Origin: CBDCWO01 sp965223405 | Lineage (GTDB): Bacteria; Bacteroidota; Bacteroidia; Chitinophagales; Saprospiraceae | DNA: 64,000 nucleotides | Assembly: GCA_965223405.1 (NCBI GenBank) | Contig: CBDCWO010000006.1 | Coordinates: 3,038,001-3,102,000 of the forward strand | Direction: 5' to 3' | Part shown: in pieces, positions 18,484 to 27,432 of the stretch | Layout: each line of letters begins with the position of its first letter | How positions within the stretch are numbered: the first letter of the stretch is position 1 | The notes under the pieces: model-generated | Databases searched by the model: none | What the model was told of the DNA's origin: nothing | The model's input: the letters and a program-made list of their open reading frames with translations, nothing else | Program-made: the position numbers and the translations under genes

Positions 18484-20845
18484 GGTTAGGGCAGAGAAGA
18501 GCGGACCAAATTCCCAATTTGCTTTATAGTTTAAGAATAAGATTTTTAGGGTTAGAATAATGTAATTGATTGCGGGCAGCTTCCCTTTAGGGTTAGAGTG
18601 CGCGTGGCTGGTGGAAACCTCTTCTGATTGTAATCTACACTGATCAATATCGATAGCTATCCGGGATAAATTGGCTTAACTCGCCCTGTATCCCTAAAGG
18701 GAGGGCACCCCGCCAATTAAAAAATCAGGCATTAATCCTTGCGGGCGGTTTCCCTTAAGTGTCAGGGCAGAGAAGAGCAGACAAAAATTCCCAATTTGCT
18801 TTATAGTTAAGAACAAAAATTTTTAGGGTTAGAATATTGTAATTGATTACGGGCAGATTCCCTTTAGGGTTAGGGCGCGCGTGGCTGGTTGAAAACTCTT
18901 CCTGATTGTAATCTACACTGATCAATATCGATAGCTATCCGGAATAAAATGGCTTAACTCGCCCTGTACCCCTAAAGGGAGGGCACCGGCCAATTAAAAA
19001 ATCAGGCATTAATCCTTGCGGACGGCTTCCCTATAGGGTTAGGGCAGAGAAGAGGGGACCAAATTCCCAATTTGCTTTATAGTTAAGAACAAAGATTTTT
19101 AGGGTTAAAATATTGTAATTGATTGCGGGCGGCTTCCCTTTAGGGTTAGGGCGCGCGTGGCTGGTTGAAAACTCTTTCTGATTGTAATCTACACTGATCA
19201 GTATCGATTGCTATCCGGAATAAACTGGCATTACTCGCCCTGCATCCCTCAACGGAGGGCACCCCGCCAATTAAAAAATCAGGCATTAATCCTTGCGGGC
19301 TGATTCCCTATAGGGTTAGAGCAGAGAAGAGCGGACCAAATTCCCAATTTGCTATATAGTTTAAGAACAAAATTTTTAGGGTTAGAATATTGTAATTGAT
19401 TGTGGGCGGCTTCCCTTTAGGGTTAGGGCGCGCGTGGCTGGTGGAAACCTCTTTCTGATTGTAATCTACACTGATCAGTATCGATAGCTATCCGAAATAA
19501 AATGGCATTACTCGCCCTGCATCCCTAAAGGGAGGGCACCCCGCCAATAAAAAATCAGGCAGTAATCCTTGCGGGCTGCTTCCCTATAGGGTTAGAGCAG
19601 AGAAGAGCGGACCAAATTCCCAATTTGCTTTATAGTTTAAGAATAAGATTTTTAGGGTTAGAAAATCGTAATTGATTGCGGGCGGCTTCCCTTTAGGGTC
19701 AGGGCTCGCGTGGCTGGGGAAACCTCTTTCTGATTGTAATCTACACTGATCAGTATCGATAGCTATCCGGAATAGAATGACTTAACTCGCCCTGTACCCC
19801 TAAAGGGAGGGCACCGGCCAATTAAAAAATCAGGCATTAATCCTTACGGGCTGCTTCCCTATAGGGTTAGGGCAGAGAAGAGCAGACAAAAATTCCCAAT
19901 TTGCTTTATAGTTTAAGAATAAGATTTTTAGGGTTAGAATAATGTAATTGATTGCGGGCGGCTTCCCTTTAGGGTTAGGGCGCGCGTGGGTGGTGGAAAC
20001 CTCTTTCTGATTGTAATCTACACTGATCAACATCAATAGCTATCCGGAATAAATCGGCATTACTCGCCCTGCATCCCTAAAGGGAGGGCACCCCGCCAAT
20101 TAAAAAATCAGGCAGTATTCCTTGCGGGCGGATTCCCTTTAGGGTCAGGGTGCGCGTGGGTGGTGGAAACCTATTTCAGATTGCAATCTACACTGATCAA
20201 TATCAATAGCTATCCGGAATAAATTGGCTTAACTCGCCCTGCATCCCTAAAGGGAGGGCACCCGCCAATAAAAAATCTGGCAGTATTCCTTGCGGGCGGT
20301 TTCCCTTAAGGGTCAGGGCAGAGAAGAGCAGACAAAAATTCCCAATTTGCTTTATAGTTAAGAACAAAAATTTTTAGGGTTAGAATATTGTAATTGATTA
20401 CGGGCAGATTCCCTTTAGGGTTAGGGCGCGCGTGGCTGGTTGAAAACTCTTTCTGATTGTAATCTACACTGATCAGTATCGATTGCTATCCGGAATAAAC
20501 TGGCATTACTCGCCCTGCATCCCTCAAGGGAGGGCACCCCGCCAATTAAAAAATCAGGCATTAATCCTTGCGGGCTGATTCCCTATAGGGTTAGAGCAGA
20601 GAAGAGCGGACCAAATTCCCAATTTGCTATATAGTTTAAGAACAAAATTTTTAGGGTTAGAATATTGTAATTGATTGTGGGCGGTTTCCCTTTAGGGTCA
20701 GGGTGCGCGCGGCTGGTGGAAACCTATTTCTGATTGTAATTTACACTGATCTGTATCGATAGCTATCCGGAATAAACTGGCATTACTCGCCCTGCATCCC
20801 TCAGGGGAGGCCATTCCACTAATTGAGATGCGTCTGCGGGTAGAT
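18466..20845. repeat. DUF559-associated hairpin repeat array, right half
   Basis: The same composite A/B units continue directly from the end of the DUF559 gene. Module B copies are near 18493, 18769, 19046, 19323, 19599, 19873, 20320 and 20597, with a doubled A module between the copies at 19873 and 20320. The segment 19443-20774 is a duplicate of 15981-17142 in the left half, carrying one additional A module of about 170 bp. The terminal words CCACTAATTGAGATG and GGGTAGATCC at 20815-20850 also occur just upstream of the DUF559 gene at 17954-17990. They are candidate element ends. Apparent ORFs in the array (e.g. 17199-17399, 19830-20036) are repeat translations, not genes. Confidence 0.9.
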
Positions 20846-20901
20846 CCACTTCTGGCCCTGGATGCGAATTGCCAACGACAAACAAAAAAAATCACTTCAA
20901 C

Positions 20902-20931
20902 CATTGACAATAATTTATTTTATCGTATATT
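20902..20931 (+). promoter_or_regulatory. Bacteroidota-type promoter for the ars operon
   Basis: TTG at 20902-20904, 19 nt, then TATATTTG at 20924-20931. This matches the Bacteroidota -33/-7 consensus (TTTG or TTG, then TAnnTTTG). It lies about 100 nt upstream of arsR. Confidence 0.75.
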
Positions 20932-20937
20932 TGCGAT
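20918..20937 (+). promoter_or_regulatory. ArsR-type operator overlapping the -7 element
   Basis: The inverted repeat TTATCG-TATATTTG-CGATAA covers the -7 box. ArsR/SmtB repressors bind such A/T-rich dyads, so the arsR product probably represses its own operon here. Confidence 0.65.
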
Positions 20938-21029
20938 AATAGATTAATCTTCATGAAAATAATCTGATGGATGCATCGATCGGATTATTAAATTTGGCAA
21001 ATTCCAAGTAGATTTGCAATCCATTAATT

Positions 21030-21368
21030 ATGGCAATTAACAAAAGCACAAAATTTTCAAATACCGATCAGGAACTCGCACAGGCCGCCAAGGTAATGGG
21101 TCATCCGGCCCGGATTGAAATACTGAAAATATTGGCTGAAAGGAATACTTGTATTTGTGGTGAAGTAGTTGAAATACTACCGTTGTCACAATCCACAGTT
21201 TCCCAGCATCTCAGAGAACTGAAAAATGCAGGTTTTATTCTGGGAACCATTGACGGGGTGCGATCTTGTTACTGTATCAATTGGCCGTTTGTGCAAAAAA
21301 TTGCACGACAATGGAATGCTTTCTTCGCGGACTTGACCAAATGGGATTCATTCACCAAAGAGGTCTGA
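21030..21368 (+). CDS. arsR: ArsR-family metalloregulator
   Basis: 112 residues, winged helix-turn-helix of the ArsR/SmtB family. It contains HPARIEILKILAERNTCICGEVVEILPLSQSTVSQHLRELKNAGFI; the CIC pair in the helix region (about residues 47-49) is a plausible As(III) ligand set, with further Cys in RSCYC near 82-84. It is first in an operon with arsM and arsC and is predicted to repress it until arsenite binds. The promoter and a dyad operator lie just upstream. Confidence 0.92.
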   Translation: MAINKSTKFSNTDQELAQAAKVMGHPARIEILKILAERNTCICGEVVEILPLSQSTVSQHLRELKNAGFILGTIDGVRSCYCINWPFVQKIARQWNAFFADLTKWDSFTKEV

Positions 21369-21436
21369 AATAAACAATGGTATGTCTCTTAGCTAGTTAC
21401 AATATCAATTTGGACCACTTTTTAAAAGACTAAAAA

Positions 21437-22234
21437 ATGAAAGAATTAAAAACATTGGTAAAAGAAAAGTATGGACAAATCGCCCAACAAAACGATCCCT
21501 CACAATCCTGTTGTGAGTCCGCATGTTGTGGTGAGGTCACTTTGGAATATTCCGATCTGTCGGATGATTACAACCGATTATCCGGATATGTGGCCGATGC
21601 GGATTTGAATTTGGGATGTGGGCTGCCAACGGAATATGCAAAGATCAAACCGGGTAATACGGTGGTTGACTTAGGATCAGGGGCTGGCAATGATTGTTTT
21701 GTGGCCCGAAATGAAACCGGTGACGCCGGCCAGGTGTATGGCATCGATTTTACCAGTGAAATGATCGATCTGGCTCGCAAAAATGCCAAAAAGCTTGGAT
21801 ATGAGAACGTGCATTTTCGTTATGGCGATATTGAAGAGATTCCTCTGGATGAAAACTTTGCCGATGTAGTCGTAAGCAATTGTGTATTTAATTTAGTTCC
21901 TGACAAGGAAAAAGCATTTAAGGAGACCTATCGTATCCTCAAACCCGGTGGGCACTTCAGCATATCGGATATAGTGGTGAAAGGACCCATTCCGAAAAAA
22001 TTCCAGGAAGATGCAGAGTTGTATGCCGGCTGTGTCTCGGGAGCCATTCAGCAAGAGAATTATTTGGACAATATCCGAAAGGCTGGATTTGAACAAATCA
22101 CGATTCAAAAGTCAAAGACGGTCACGTTACCGGAAGAATTGCTGGATAAGCATTTATCACCGGAAGAAAAGTCCACATTTTTAACGGAAAACGGTATTTT
22201 TAGCATTACCGTATATGGTGTAAAACCACAATAG
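21437..22234 (+). CDS. arsM: Arsenite S-adenosylmethionine methyltransferase
   Basis: 265 residues. The SAM-binding motif is VVDLGSGAGNDCFVA (about residues 75-89). The Cys pattern fits ArsM: an N-terminal SCCESACCGE (Cys25, 26, 30, 31), then Cys in NLGCGLP (about 61), SNCVFNL (about 152) and AGCVSGA (about 200). The last three correspond to the three As(III)-binding cysteines of characterised ArsM proteins. The product converts arsenite to methylated species in the cytoplasm. It sits 68 nt after arsR and 2 nt before arsC. No ArsB/Acr3 efflux gene is seen in the operon. Confidence 0.93.
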   Translation: MKELKTLVKEKYGQIAQQNDPSQSCCESACCGEVTLEYSDLSDDYNRLSGYVADADLNLGCGLPTEYAKIKPGNTVVDLGSGAGNDCFVARNETGDAGQVYGIDFTSEMIDLARKNAKKLGYENVHFRYGDIEEIPLDENFADVVVSNCVFNLVPDKEKAFKETYRILKPGGHFSISDIVVKGPIPKKFQEDAELYAGCVSGAIQQENYLDNIRKAGFEQITIQKSKTVTLPEELLDKHLSPEEKSTFLTENGIFSITVYGVKPQ

Positions 22235-22236
22235 CA

Positions 22237-22674
22237 ATGAGCAAAAAAATCTTAGTGCTTTGCACTGGAAATTCTTGTCGCAGCCAGATAGCCCACGGGT
22301 TTCTGGCTGCTCAATTATCTGACGAGTGGCAAGTGTATAGCGCTGGCCTGGAAGCACATGGGGTAAATCCACGTGCAATTCAAGTAATGGCTGAAGCGGG
22401 TATAGATATCTCCAACCATACCTCGAATATCATAGCGGATCATGATCAAGAACAATTTGATTTGGTTTTGACGGTTTGTGATCACGCCAAAGAAATGTGT
22501 CCACTCCTGCCAGGTGTTCATCACTCCCTGCATCATAGTTTCCCCGACCCGGCCCAAGCCACCGGAACTGAAGAGGAAATCATGACCTCCTTTCGGAGTG
22601 TCCGGGACGAGATTCGCGACTATTGCCAGGAATTGGTAATGAAAATTGAATCGGGAGACTTGGATGTTTCCTAA
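22237..22674 (+). CDS. arsC: Arsenate reductase, low-molecular-weight phosphatase fold
   Basis: 145 residues. P-loop CTGNSCRS with Cys9 and Cys14, and a redox pair Cys81/Cys88 in VCDHAKEMCP, as in thioredoxin-coupled ArsC of the Staphylococcus type. The general-acid Asp is in FPDPAQATG. It reduces arsenate to arsenite, which the adjacent ArsM can methylate. It starts 2 nt after arsM, so translation is probably coupled. Confidence 0.93.
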   Translation: MSKKILVLCTGNSCRSQIAHGFLAAQLSDEWQVYSAGLEAHGVNPRAIQVMAEAGIDISNHTSNIIADHDQEQFDLVLTVCDHAKEMCPLLPGVHHSLHHSFPDPAQATGTEEEIMTSFRSVRDEIRDYCQELVMKIESGDLDVS

Positions 22675-23026
22675 GGCCTTAATCTATTCGAACTTTCTAG
22701 TCTAATCGTATTGTATGTTTACCATTGGAAACTTAATAGTTTCTTCGTAATCTATTGGTAACGGTATTGGATATAAATTTACTGTTTCTTGTATCGATCG
22801 AAATAATCTTGTTTTCATTTTACAACTGATTTTGAATTAAGTCCAATGTAAATGGATAATGATATTTTTTAATGTGCAGTATTCTTGCTTTCTCAAGATT
22901 AATTGGAAAGTCGGTGCATCCGATTAGAACTAACAAGGTAATAAATTGAAGGATGGATTAAAAATAGGGATACCTATGTTAATAGAATTCGGATACAATA
23001 ATCACAATTCGATATCGCGAAAGATA
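22675..23026. other. Gap between the ars operon and the disrupted M56 gene
   Basis: About 350 nt of A/T-rich sequence without a credible frame or a clear terminator hairpin. Confidence 0.4.
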
Positions 23027-23550
23027 TTAAAAAGTGTTTACAATCTGTGCTATCGCCTTTTCCTTTGCTGCTCCTTCCAGAAAAAGAACACTCCTGTTAT
23101 TTTCAGCCCTGATACGCGCGACCACTTCTTCCGACTCAATCATCACGGAAAGCTTCATGCCATCTTCACTGCTGAACTGGGTACGTATGTTTTCAAAGTG
23201 AAAGGAATCGCCAATATTAGTATTACGCCGTATTTCTTGAATAGAAGTGGTGCCTTTAGCAAGACGACCAGATTCTATGTCATAGGTCAAGGAAAATTTG
23301 ACCGGAAGATCCCTTCTTTTGACATGAGTTACATCCATAAAAATGGTTTTCGTAGGTAGTATTTGCTCTTCTTGAAAGATCAGTGGACCACTTTTTAACA
23401 TGCTGAAAAATTCTTTTTTAGTCAACTTGCCGGACACAACTCCAAATCGCATTCCAGATCCGTTATAACTTATGGTTAACCATTCCAATCGTTTGGGTTT
23501 TTCCCGATATTGGAAATGTGCAGGTATCTTGTTTAAGGTAGTAACCGGAT
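23027..23550 (-). pseudogene. C-terminal fragment of the M56 (BlaR1-like) gene, cut off by IS66
   Basis: About 174 codons (NPVTTLNKIPAHFQ... to AIAQIVNTF) with no ATG start; the only candidate start is TTG at 23488. Removing the IS element and one 8-bp target copy joins this frame exactly to the M56 fragment at 25259-27003. That would give a continuous 758-residue protein, with ...YWIIIND directly followed by NPVTTLNK. It is therefore the severed end of that gene rather than an independent one. The fragment itself has no recognisable domain. Whether it is expressed is doubtful. Confidence 0.85.
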
Positions 23551-23558
23551 TATCATTT
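23551..23558. repeat. Target site duplication, left copy
   Basis: TATCATTT directly outside the left IS66 end; an identical 8-mer follows the right end. Eight bp is the usual IS66 duplication length. Confidence 0.9.
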
Positions 23559-25250
23559 GTATCTGATTAGCGTAAATATTGTATAAAATGGATTCTTTCC
23601 ATGAGTTATTAACATAACGACTGCGGGTTGACCAAATTTCGCTGTGTTATCCACTTTTTGTTTAAAACATGTTAGCAATAAACTATTGTAATACAATTAA
23701 TTACAACAATAAAGTTGTAAAATTGTAGATACAAAAGTAATCTTATAATCGGTGAAGAACAAAGCAAAAAAGGGCCTTAGATCAAAGAAGAAGACAACGC
23801 TTGATGGTTTAAGTTCAGAACAATTAATAAAGATTATACAACAAAAGGATAAGATCATAGAAAAGCAAAAGGAGATTATAGATGAGCATATAAAAAAAGA
23901 TAAAAAAACCGATCGGCTAACGAGTGCCCTTCAACAAAGAGTGGAAGAATTAGAAGTAGCTCTAGGGCAAGCACAAAAGTCAATCGATATGCTCACACGT
24001 GCATCAAAACGACAAGCGGCTCCTTTTAGGATATCGGAAAAGAAACGCAAGAAGCATCAAAAACGACCAGGCCGTAAAAAAGGACATCGGGGTAATTATC
24101 GGCCTGTTCCTCCAATAGTAGATTATGAAATCGAAGTTTCACTATCAGAGTGTCCGCATTGTAAGGGACCGGTAAGTGATCTTCGTCAAATAGAGCAATA
24201 CATAGAAGAAATTCCAGTTCCACGTAAGGAAGTAACCCGTTTGTTAACCTATCATGGGACTTGTAATCAATGTGGAGTTGTTCAAAGTAATCACCCACTA
24301 AAAGTCAGTAATGCTACAGGTGCGGCCAAGTGTCATCTCGGTCCCCGTGCACAAGCGATGGCTATACAGTTGCTTTACGACTATAGCCTCACCTTAAGTA
24401 CCACCTCCCGACTAATGAACGAAGTATACGGACTTGATATCAGTCGAGGCGGCCTGGCACAATTGAGCCAACGGATTGGAAACAAATGCCAAAGTACTTA
24501 TGAACATTTAATCCGCCGAGCTGCTGAAAGCGAGGTTATCCATGCAGACGAAACGTCTTGGTATGTCGGTACTCCTAAGAGTTATCTATGGTTTTTTGGG
24601 AATTCGAACTTGGCGGTTTACAAAGTAAGCGATAATCGCAGCCGCGAAAATGTATACAATACCTTGGGAAAAACCTTTGCAGGTGTTTTAGTAAGTGATT
24701 GTTATGCTGTTTATGATGATGTGAATGAGTTGCAACAAAAATGTTATGCACACCACTTAAAAGAAATAAGTCTGGCCCTGGAAATGTGTGATCAAGGCAA
24801 AAATGTGTTTATTGAAAAAGTACGGGCTGTATTAAAAGCAGCGATGGTTATTAAACCCTTAAAACCGGAAATCCATAGCGATCAGTACAAAGCCATGATC
24901 CGTCATTTAGAACAGGAAGCCGCTGATTTACTAGCAGAGGAAAGATCCAATCCCATTGAAGAAAAAATAGCCAAAAGACTTCGTAAACAACAGGATCATT
25001 TATTCACCTTCTTACATCATGATCAAGTCGATGCAACGAACAATTTGGCCGAACGCATGCTAAGACCTGCGGTGATCAGCCGTAAAATATCCTGCGGTAA
25101 CAAAACCAAAAAAGGAGCCCAAACTTGGCAAATTTTGACCAGTGTTATAAACACCAACCGATTGAGAGGTATTAGCAATAGTCAATACTTCTATACTATA
25201 ACTCAATTAAATAACCAGATAAATCTCACTTAAATACGCTAATCAGATAC
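23559..25250 (+). mobile_element. Complete IS66-family element (single-transposase, ISBst12-like)
   Basis: 1692 bp. The ends are inverted repeats with at least 16 matching bases (GTATCTGATTAGCGTA at 23559-23574 and its complement at 25235-25250), flanked by an 8-bp target duplication TATCATTT. It carries only a TnpC-type transposase, without TnpA/TnpB, as in the ISBst12 subgroup. The flanking duplication is perfect and the transposase frame is open, so the insertion looks recent. It has split the M56 gene. Confidence 0.93.
23752..25233 (+). CDS. IS66-family transposase (TnpC type)
   Basis: 493 residues, starting at GTG (a stop codon lies just upstream in frame). An N-terminal coiled coil (about 20-85, rich in Lys/Glu/Gln heptads) leads to a basic KRPGRKKGHRG segment. 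Next is a zinc-binding region CPHCKG...CNQCGVV (about 140-180). The DDE domain follows, with HADETSWYV (about 262-270), VSDCYAVYDD (about 320-329) and the late Glu in NNLAERMLRPAVISRK (about 425-440). Intact and probably functional. Confidence 0.93.
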   Translation: MKNKAKKGLRSKKKTTLDGLSSEQLIKIIQQKDKIIEKQKEIIDEHIKKDKKTDRLTSALQQRVEELEVALGQAQKSIDMLTRASKRQAAPFRISEKKRKKHQKRPGRKKGHRGNYRPVPPIVDYEIEVSLSECPHCKGPVSDLRQIEQYIEEIPVPRKEVTRLLTYHGTCNQCGVVQSNHPLKVSNATGAAKCHLGPRAQAMAIQLLYDYSLTLSTTSRLMNEVYGLDISRGGLAQLSQRIGNKCQSTYEHLIRRAAESEVIHADETSWYVGTPKSYLWFFGNSNLAVYKVSDNRSRENVYNTLGKTFAGVLVSDCYAVYDDVNELQQKCYAHHLKEISLALEMCDQGKNVFIEKVRAVLKAAMVIKPLKPEIHSDQYKAMIRHLEQEAADLLAEERSNPIEEKIAKRLRKQQDHLFTFLHHDQVDATNNLAERMLRPAVISRKISCGNKTKKGAQTWQILTSVINTNRLRGISNSQYFYTITQLNNQINLT

Positions 25251-27003
25251 TATCATTTATGATAATCCAGTAATCTAAAAGTTCATCGCGATTGTTCATC
25301 AAGATCACCGGCCATGGATTACCGTATTGTTGATTTCTTAGGTAAAAGGCATACCAAATACCCTTATCGTTTTGCAGATAAATGACCAGCCCTTCAAATT
25401 CGGTCAATTGCACTCCGGTTAATGTCTCTTTTTCTACAAAGGTTGAATCTCTGATCAGTACAAAGTATTGGCTTTTTATAGACTGATTTTGTTTATTCAT
25501 CACCCAGTGGTTGGGATTGCCGGAAAGTTTTTGAAAGTCAATCGCTTGAACAGGATACCGGTGAGTCGTTTTCTCAGGATCTATAGCGAACTTTTGTTCG
25601 TCCCAGTACACATAATCTTTTAATCCCTCAGTATTTTGGATTTCTATGGACAAAGACACATCTATTTTTTTTGTAGAAAACCTAAGTCTTACATAATCCT
25701 TATGCTTGGCGTTTTGGATTCTCGCATATAACTGTTGAGGAATAAAACGCTTTTCAGGAGGCCAAGTTGTGCTCCTCCATCGAGCGATGGTGAAGCGGTC
25801 TGGATGGTCAATATCATGATCTGCAAATTCCCACCATCCTGCTGATGAATCGCGAATGTTAAGGATCCGATCTCCAAATAAGAACTCTACAGGATGGTCA
25901 TAAAGTGCCTCGACTTCTTCAATGGTCAGAGTCACATTAGATTGCAGGGTAATTTTTTGATGGGTCTTAAGATCCATTACCTGATAGTGCGCAATCCACT
26001 GATGGTTGCCCCATCGTACATAAAATATATCTTTTTGTGATGTGTGGTGCGAATGATTGATCAGAAGGGCCTGATTCCCCAATTCATCCAACCTGCTTTC
26101 CAGACTTTCAAAATAGGGCGTAGTAAACCCCCATCCCAATACCATAAATACCGGCAGCATCCAGATCCATAATCGTCTTTGAGACACTTCTCCTGCCTCT
26201 ACAAGGCGCCGGATACGAGATTTTAGATATCCCGAAAAACTATGGATAGGCGAATTGCATCGAGCAGAATTATATTGCAGAAGTAGTCGTCCGTAGGATT
26301 TTTTGTCCGTTTTAGTTAGCGCTTGTTGATCAGCCAAAAATTCGTGATGCAAGATCAGGTGTTTTTTCCACCAGGCGAGAAAGGGCATGTACCAATAAAA
26401 ACTGCGTAAAACCTCCATCCACAATAAGTCATAAGTATGTCCCTGTCTTACGTGCGTCCTTTCATGCTCCAAGATGGCCTGATCTTCTTCGGAAAATTGA
26501 GGTTGATGCCAAAATATCCAATGAAAAAAGGAGCCAACGATTGGATATTTGACAGAGTATAACAAATGCAATTGCGGATCGATGACTTGAGCCCGCCGAA
26601 TCATCCTGACCACACGTAGAATGGTAATCACCAGTCCCAATAGTAAAATAGACACCACTATCCAATAGGCCATACCCACCAGGGTTCCTAATTGTAAAGT
26701 AGTTCCTTGAATAGTGACTGGGTAAGAAATCAACTCGGCGGTACCCGTCCATAGGGATTCCGGAACCAGGTTGGGCGATGGAACTTGCAATTGGGAGGGT
26801 GCCAAGCCTGCAGAGGGGGTAGGTGTTTGTACCGGGTGGTGCAGTAGTGCAAGCAGAATTGAAATCAGGGGAGTCAGAACCAGGAACAAACGATTTCCAT
26901 AAATGGACCCTCGATTTTTAAGAAACAGTAGGTAATATATCCAACTTAAGCTGAGGCCGATACTGCTTTTGAGTATAAATATGAAAAATCCGGAGGATAT
27001 CAT
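25243..27003 (-). CDS. M56-family (BlaR1-like) membrane metallopeptidase, truncated by IS66
   Basis: The remaining frame has 586 codons; the last four or so come from the IS end. Four N-terminal helices (about residues 5-30, 36-56, 103-128 and 270-295) surround the zinc motif HERTH (about 180-184) and the downstream Glu in HHEFLADQ. This is the BlaR1/MecR1 M56 core. The original protein would have been 758 residues. Its start overlaps the stop of the BlaI-type repressor gene by 4 nt, the usual sensor-repressor pair. Loss of the C-terminal portion may disable sensing, but the peptidase core is intact, so partial function is possible. Confidence 0.88.
   Translation of the reverse strand: MISSGFFIFILKSSIGLSLSWIYYLLFLKNRGSIYGNRLFLVLTPLISILLALLHHPVQTPTPSAGLAPSQLQVPSPNLVPESLWTGTAELISYPVTIQGTTLQLGTLVGMAYWIVVSILLLGLVITILRVVRMIRRAQVIDPQLHLLYSVKYPIVGSFFHWIFWHQPQFSEEDQAILEHERTHVRQGHTYDLLWMEVLRSFYWYMPFLAWWKKHLILHHEFLADQQALTKTDKKSYGRLLLQYNSARCNSPIHSFSGYLKSRIRRLVEAGEVSQRRLWIWMLPVFMVLGWGFTTPYFESLESRLDELGNQALLINHSHHTSQKDIFYVRWGNHQWIAHYQVMDLKTHQKITLQSNVTLTIEEVEALYDHPVEFLFGDRILNIRDSSAGWWEFADHDIDHPDRFTIARWRSTTWPPEKRFIPQQLYARIQNAKHKDYVRLRFSTKKIDVSLSIEIQNTEGLKDYVYWDEQKFAIDPEKTTHRYPVQAIDFQKLSGNPNHWVMNKQNQSIKSQYFVLIRDSTFVEKETLTGVQLTEFEGLVIYLQNDKGIWYAFYLRNQQYGNPWPVILMNNRDELLDYWIIINDSI
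25251..25258. repeat. Target site duplication, right copy
   Basis: TATCATTT immediately after the right inverted repeat of the IS66 element, identical to the left copy. Confidence 0.9.
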
Positions 27004-27368
27004 GATGTGTTCTTTTTAATATTCTTTAAAATGGCTTTTAGTTCATCTGGTGCTACCTGTTCCTCGCGCATAAAATGGGATAGTAACTTTTCAGGAGATC
27101 CTTCAAAATATTTCTCAAATAGCTTGCGAAAAGTCCAATTTGCATACTGCGACTTCTTGAGGATTGGATAATACTGATGGGTGTTCCCATAGGCATTGTA
27201 CCCGATGTACCCATTGGCCACTAATTTGCGGACTACGGAGGAAACGGTATTGTATGGGGGCTTGGGATCTGCGTTAATCTCAGCCAAAATGTCTTTGACG
27301 AAAGCCTTTTTCAGCTTCCATAGGATCTGCATGACTTCTTCTTCGCGGGGATTCAAATAGATCTTCAT
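27000..27368 (-). CDS. BlaI/MecI-family transcriptional repressor
   Basis: 122 residues, winged helix. The N-terminal LNPREEEVMQILWKLKKAFVKDILAEI and the recognition region KPPYNTVSSVVRKLVANGYIG are typical of BlaI/MecI/CopY. In related systems the M56 partner cleaves the repressor upon signal. The stop overlaps the M56 start (ATGA, 4 nt). Dyads upstream of the gene suggest autoregulation. Confidence 0.92.
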   Translation of the reverse strand: MKIYLNPREEEVMQILWKLKKAFVKDILAEINADPKPPYNTVSSVVRKLVANGYIGYNAYGNTHQYYPILKKSQYANWTFRKLFEKYFEGSPEKLLSHFMREEQVAPDELKAILKNIKKNTS

Positions 27369-27401
27369 AGCTGTTTAATTCATTGATGTAAGTGAATAGC
27401 G

Positions 27402-27432
27402 CGAAGATACAAACGAAATATTCGTTTGTCAA
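27402..27432 (-). promoter_or_regulatory. Putative blaI promoter
   Basis: On the minus strand, TTG followed by about 20 nt and TATCTTCG, one base from the Bacteroidota -7 consensus. The perfect dyad ACAAACGAA-ATA-TTCGTTTGT (27409-27429) fills the spacer, where a repressor would block initiation. Confidence 0.5.

Noticed and set aside
15440..20720. Telomere-like TTAGGG repeats
   Set aside because: TTTAGGGTTAGGG occurs only as at most two steps inside a palindromic module; it is not tandem over any length.
15330..20845. CRISPR array
   Set aside because: Units are about 276 bp and nearly identical throughout, without unique spacers between short repeats, and no cas genes are nearby.
17199..20910. 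Short minus-strand ORFs inside the DUF559 array (17199-17399, 19830-20036, 20698-20910)
   Set aside because: They translate repeat modules; near-identical peptides recur wherever the module is intact.
22946..23359. 137-codon plus-strand ORF
   Set aside because: Shadow of the severed M56 C-terminal fragment, whose minus-strand frame joins exactly to the M56 gene when the IS is removed.
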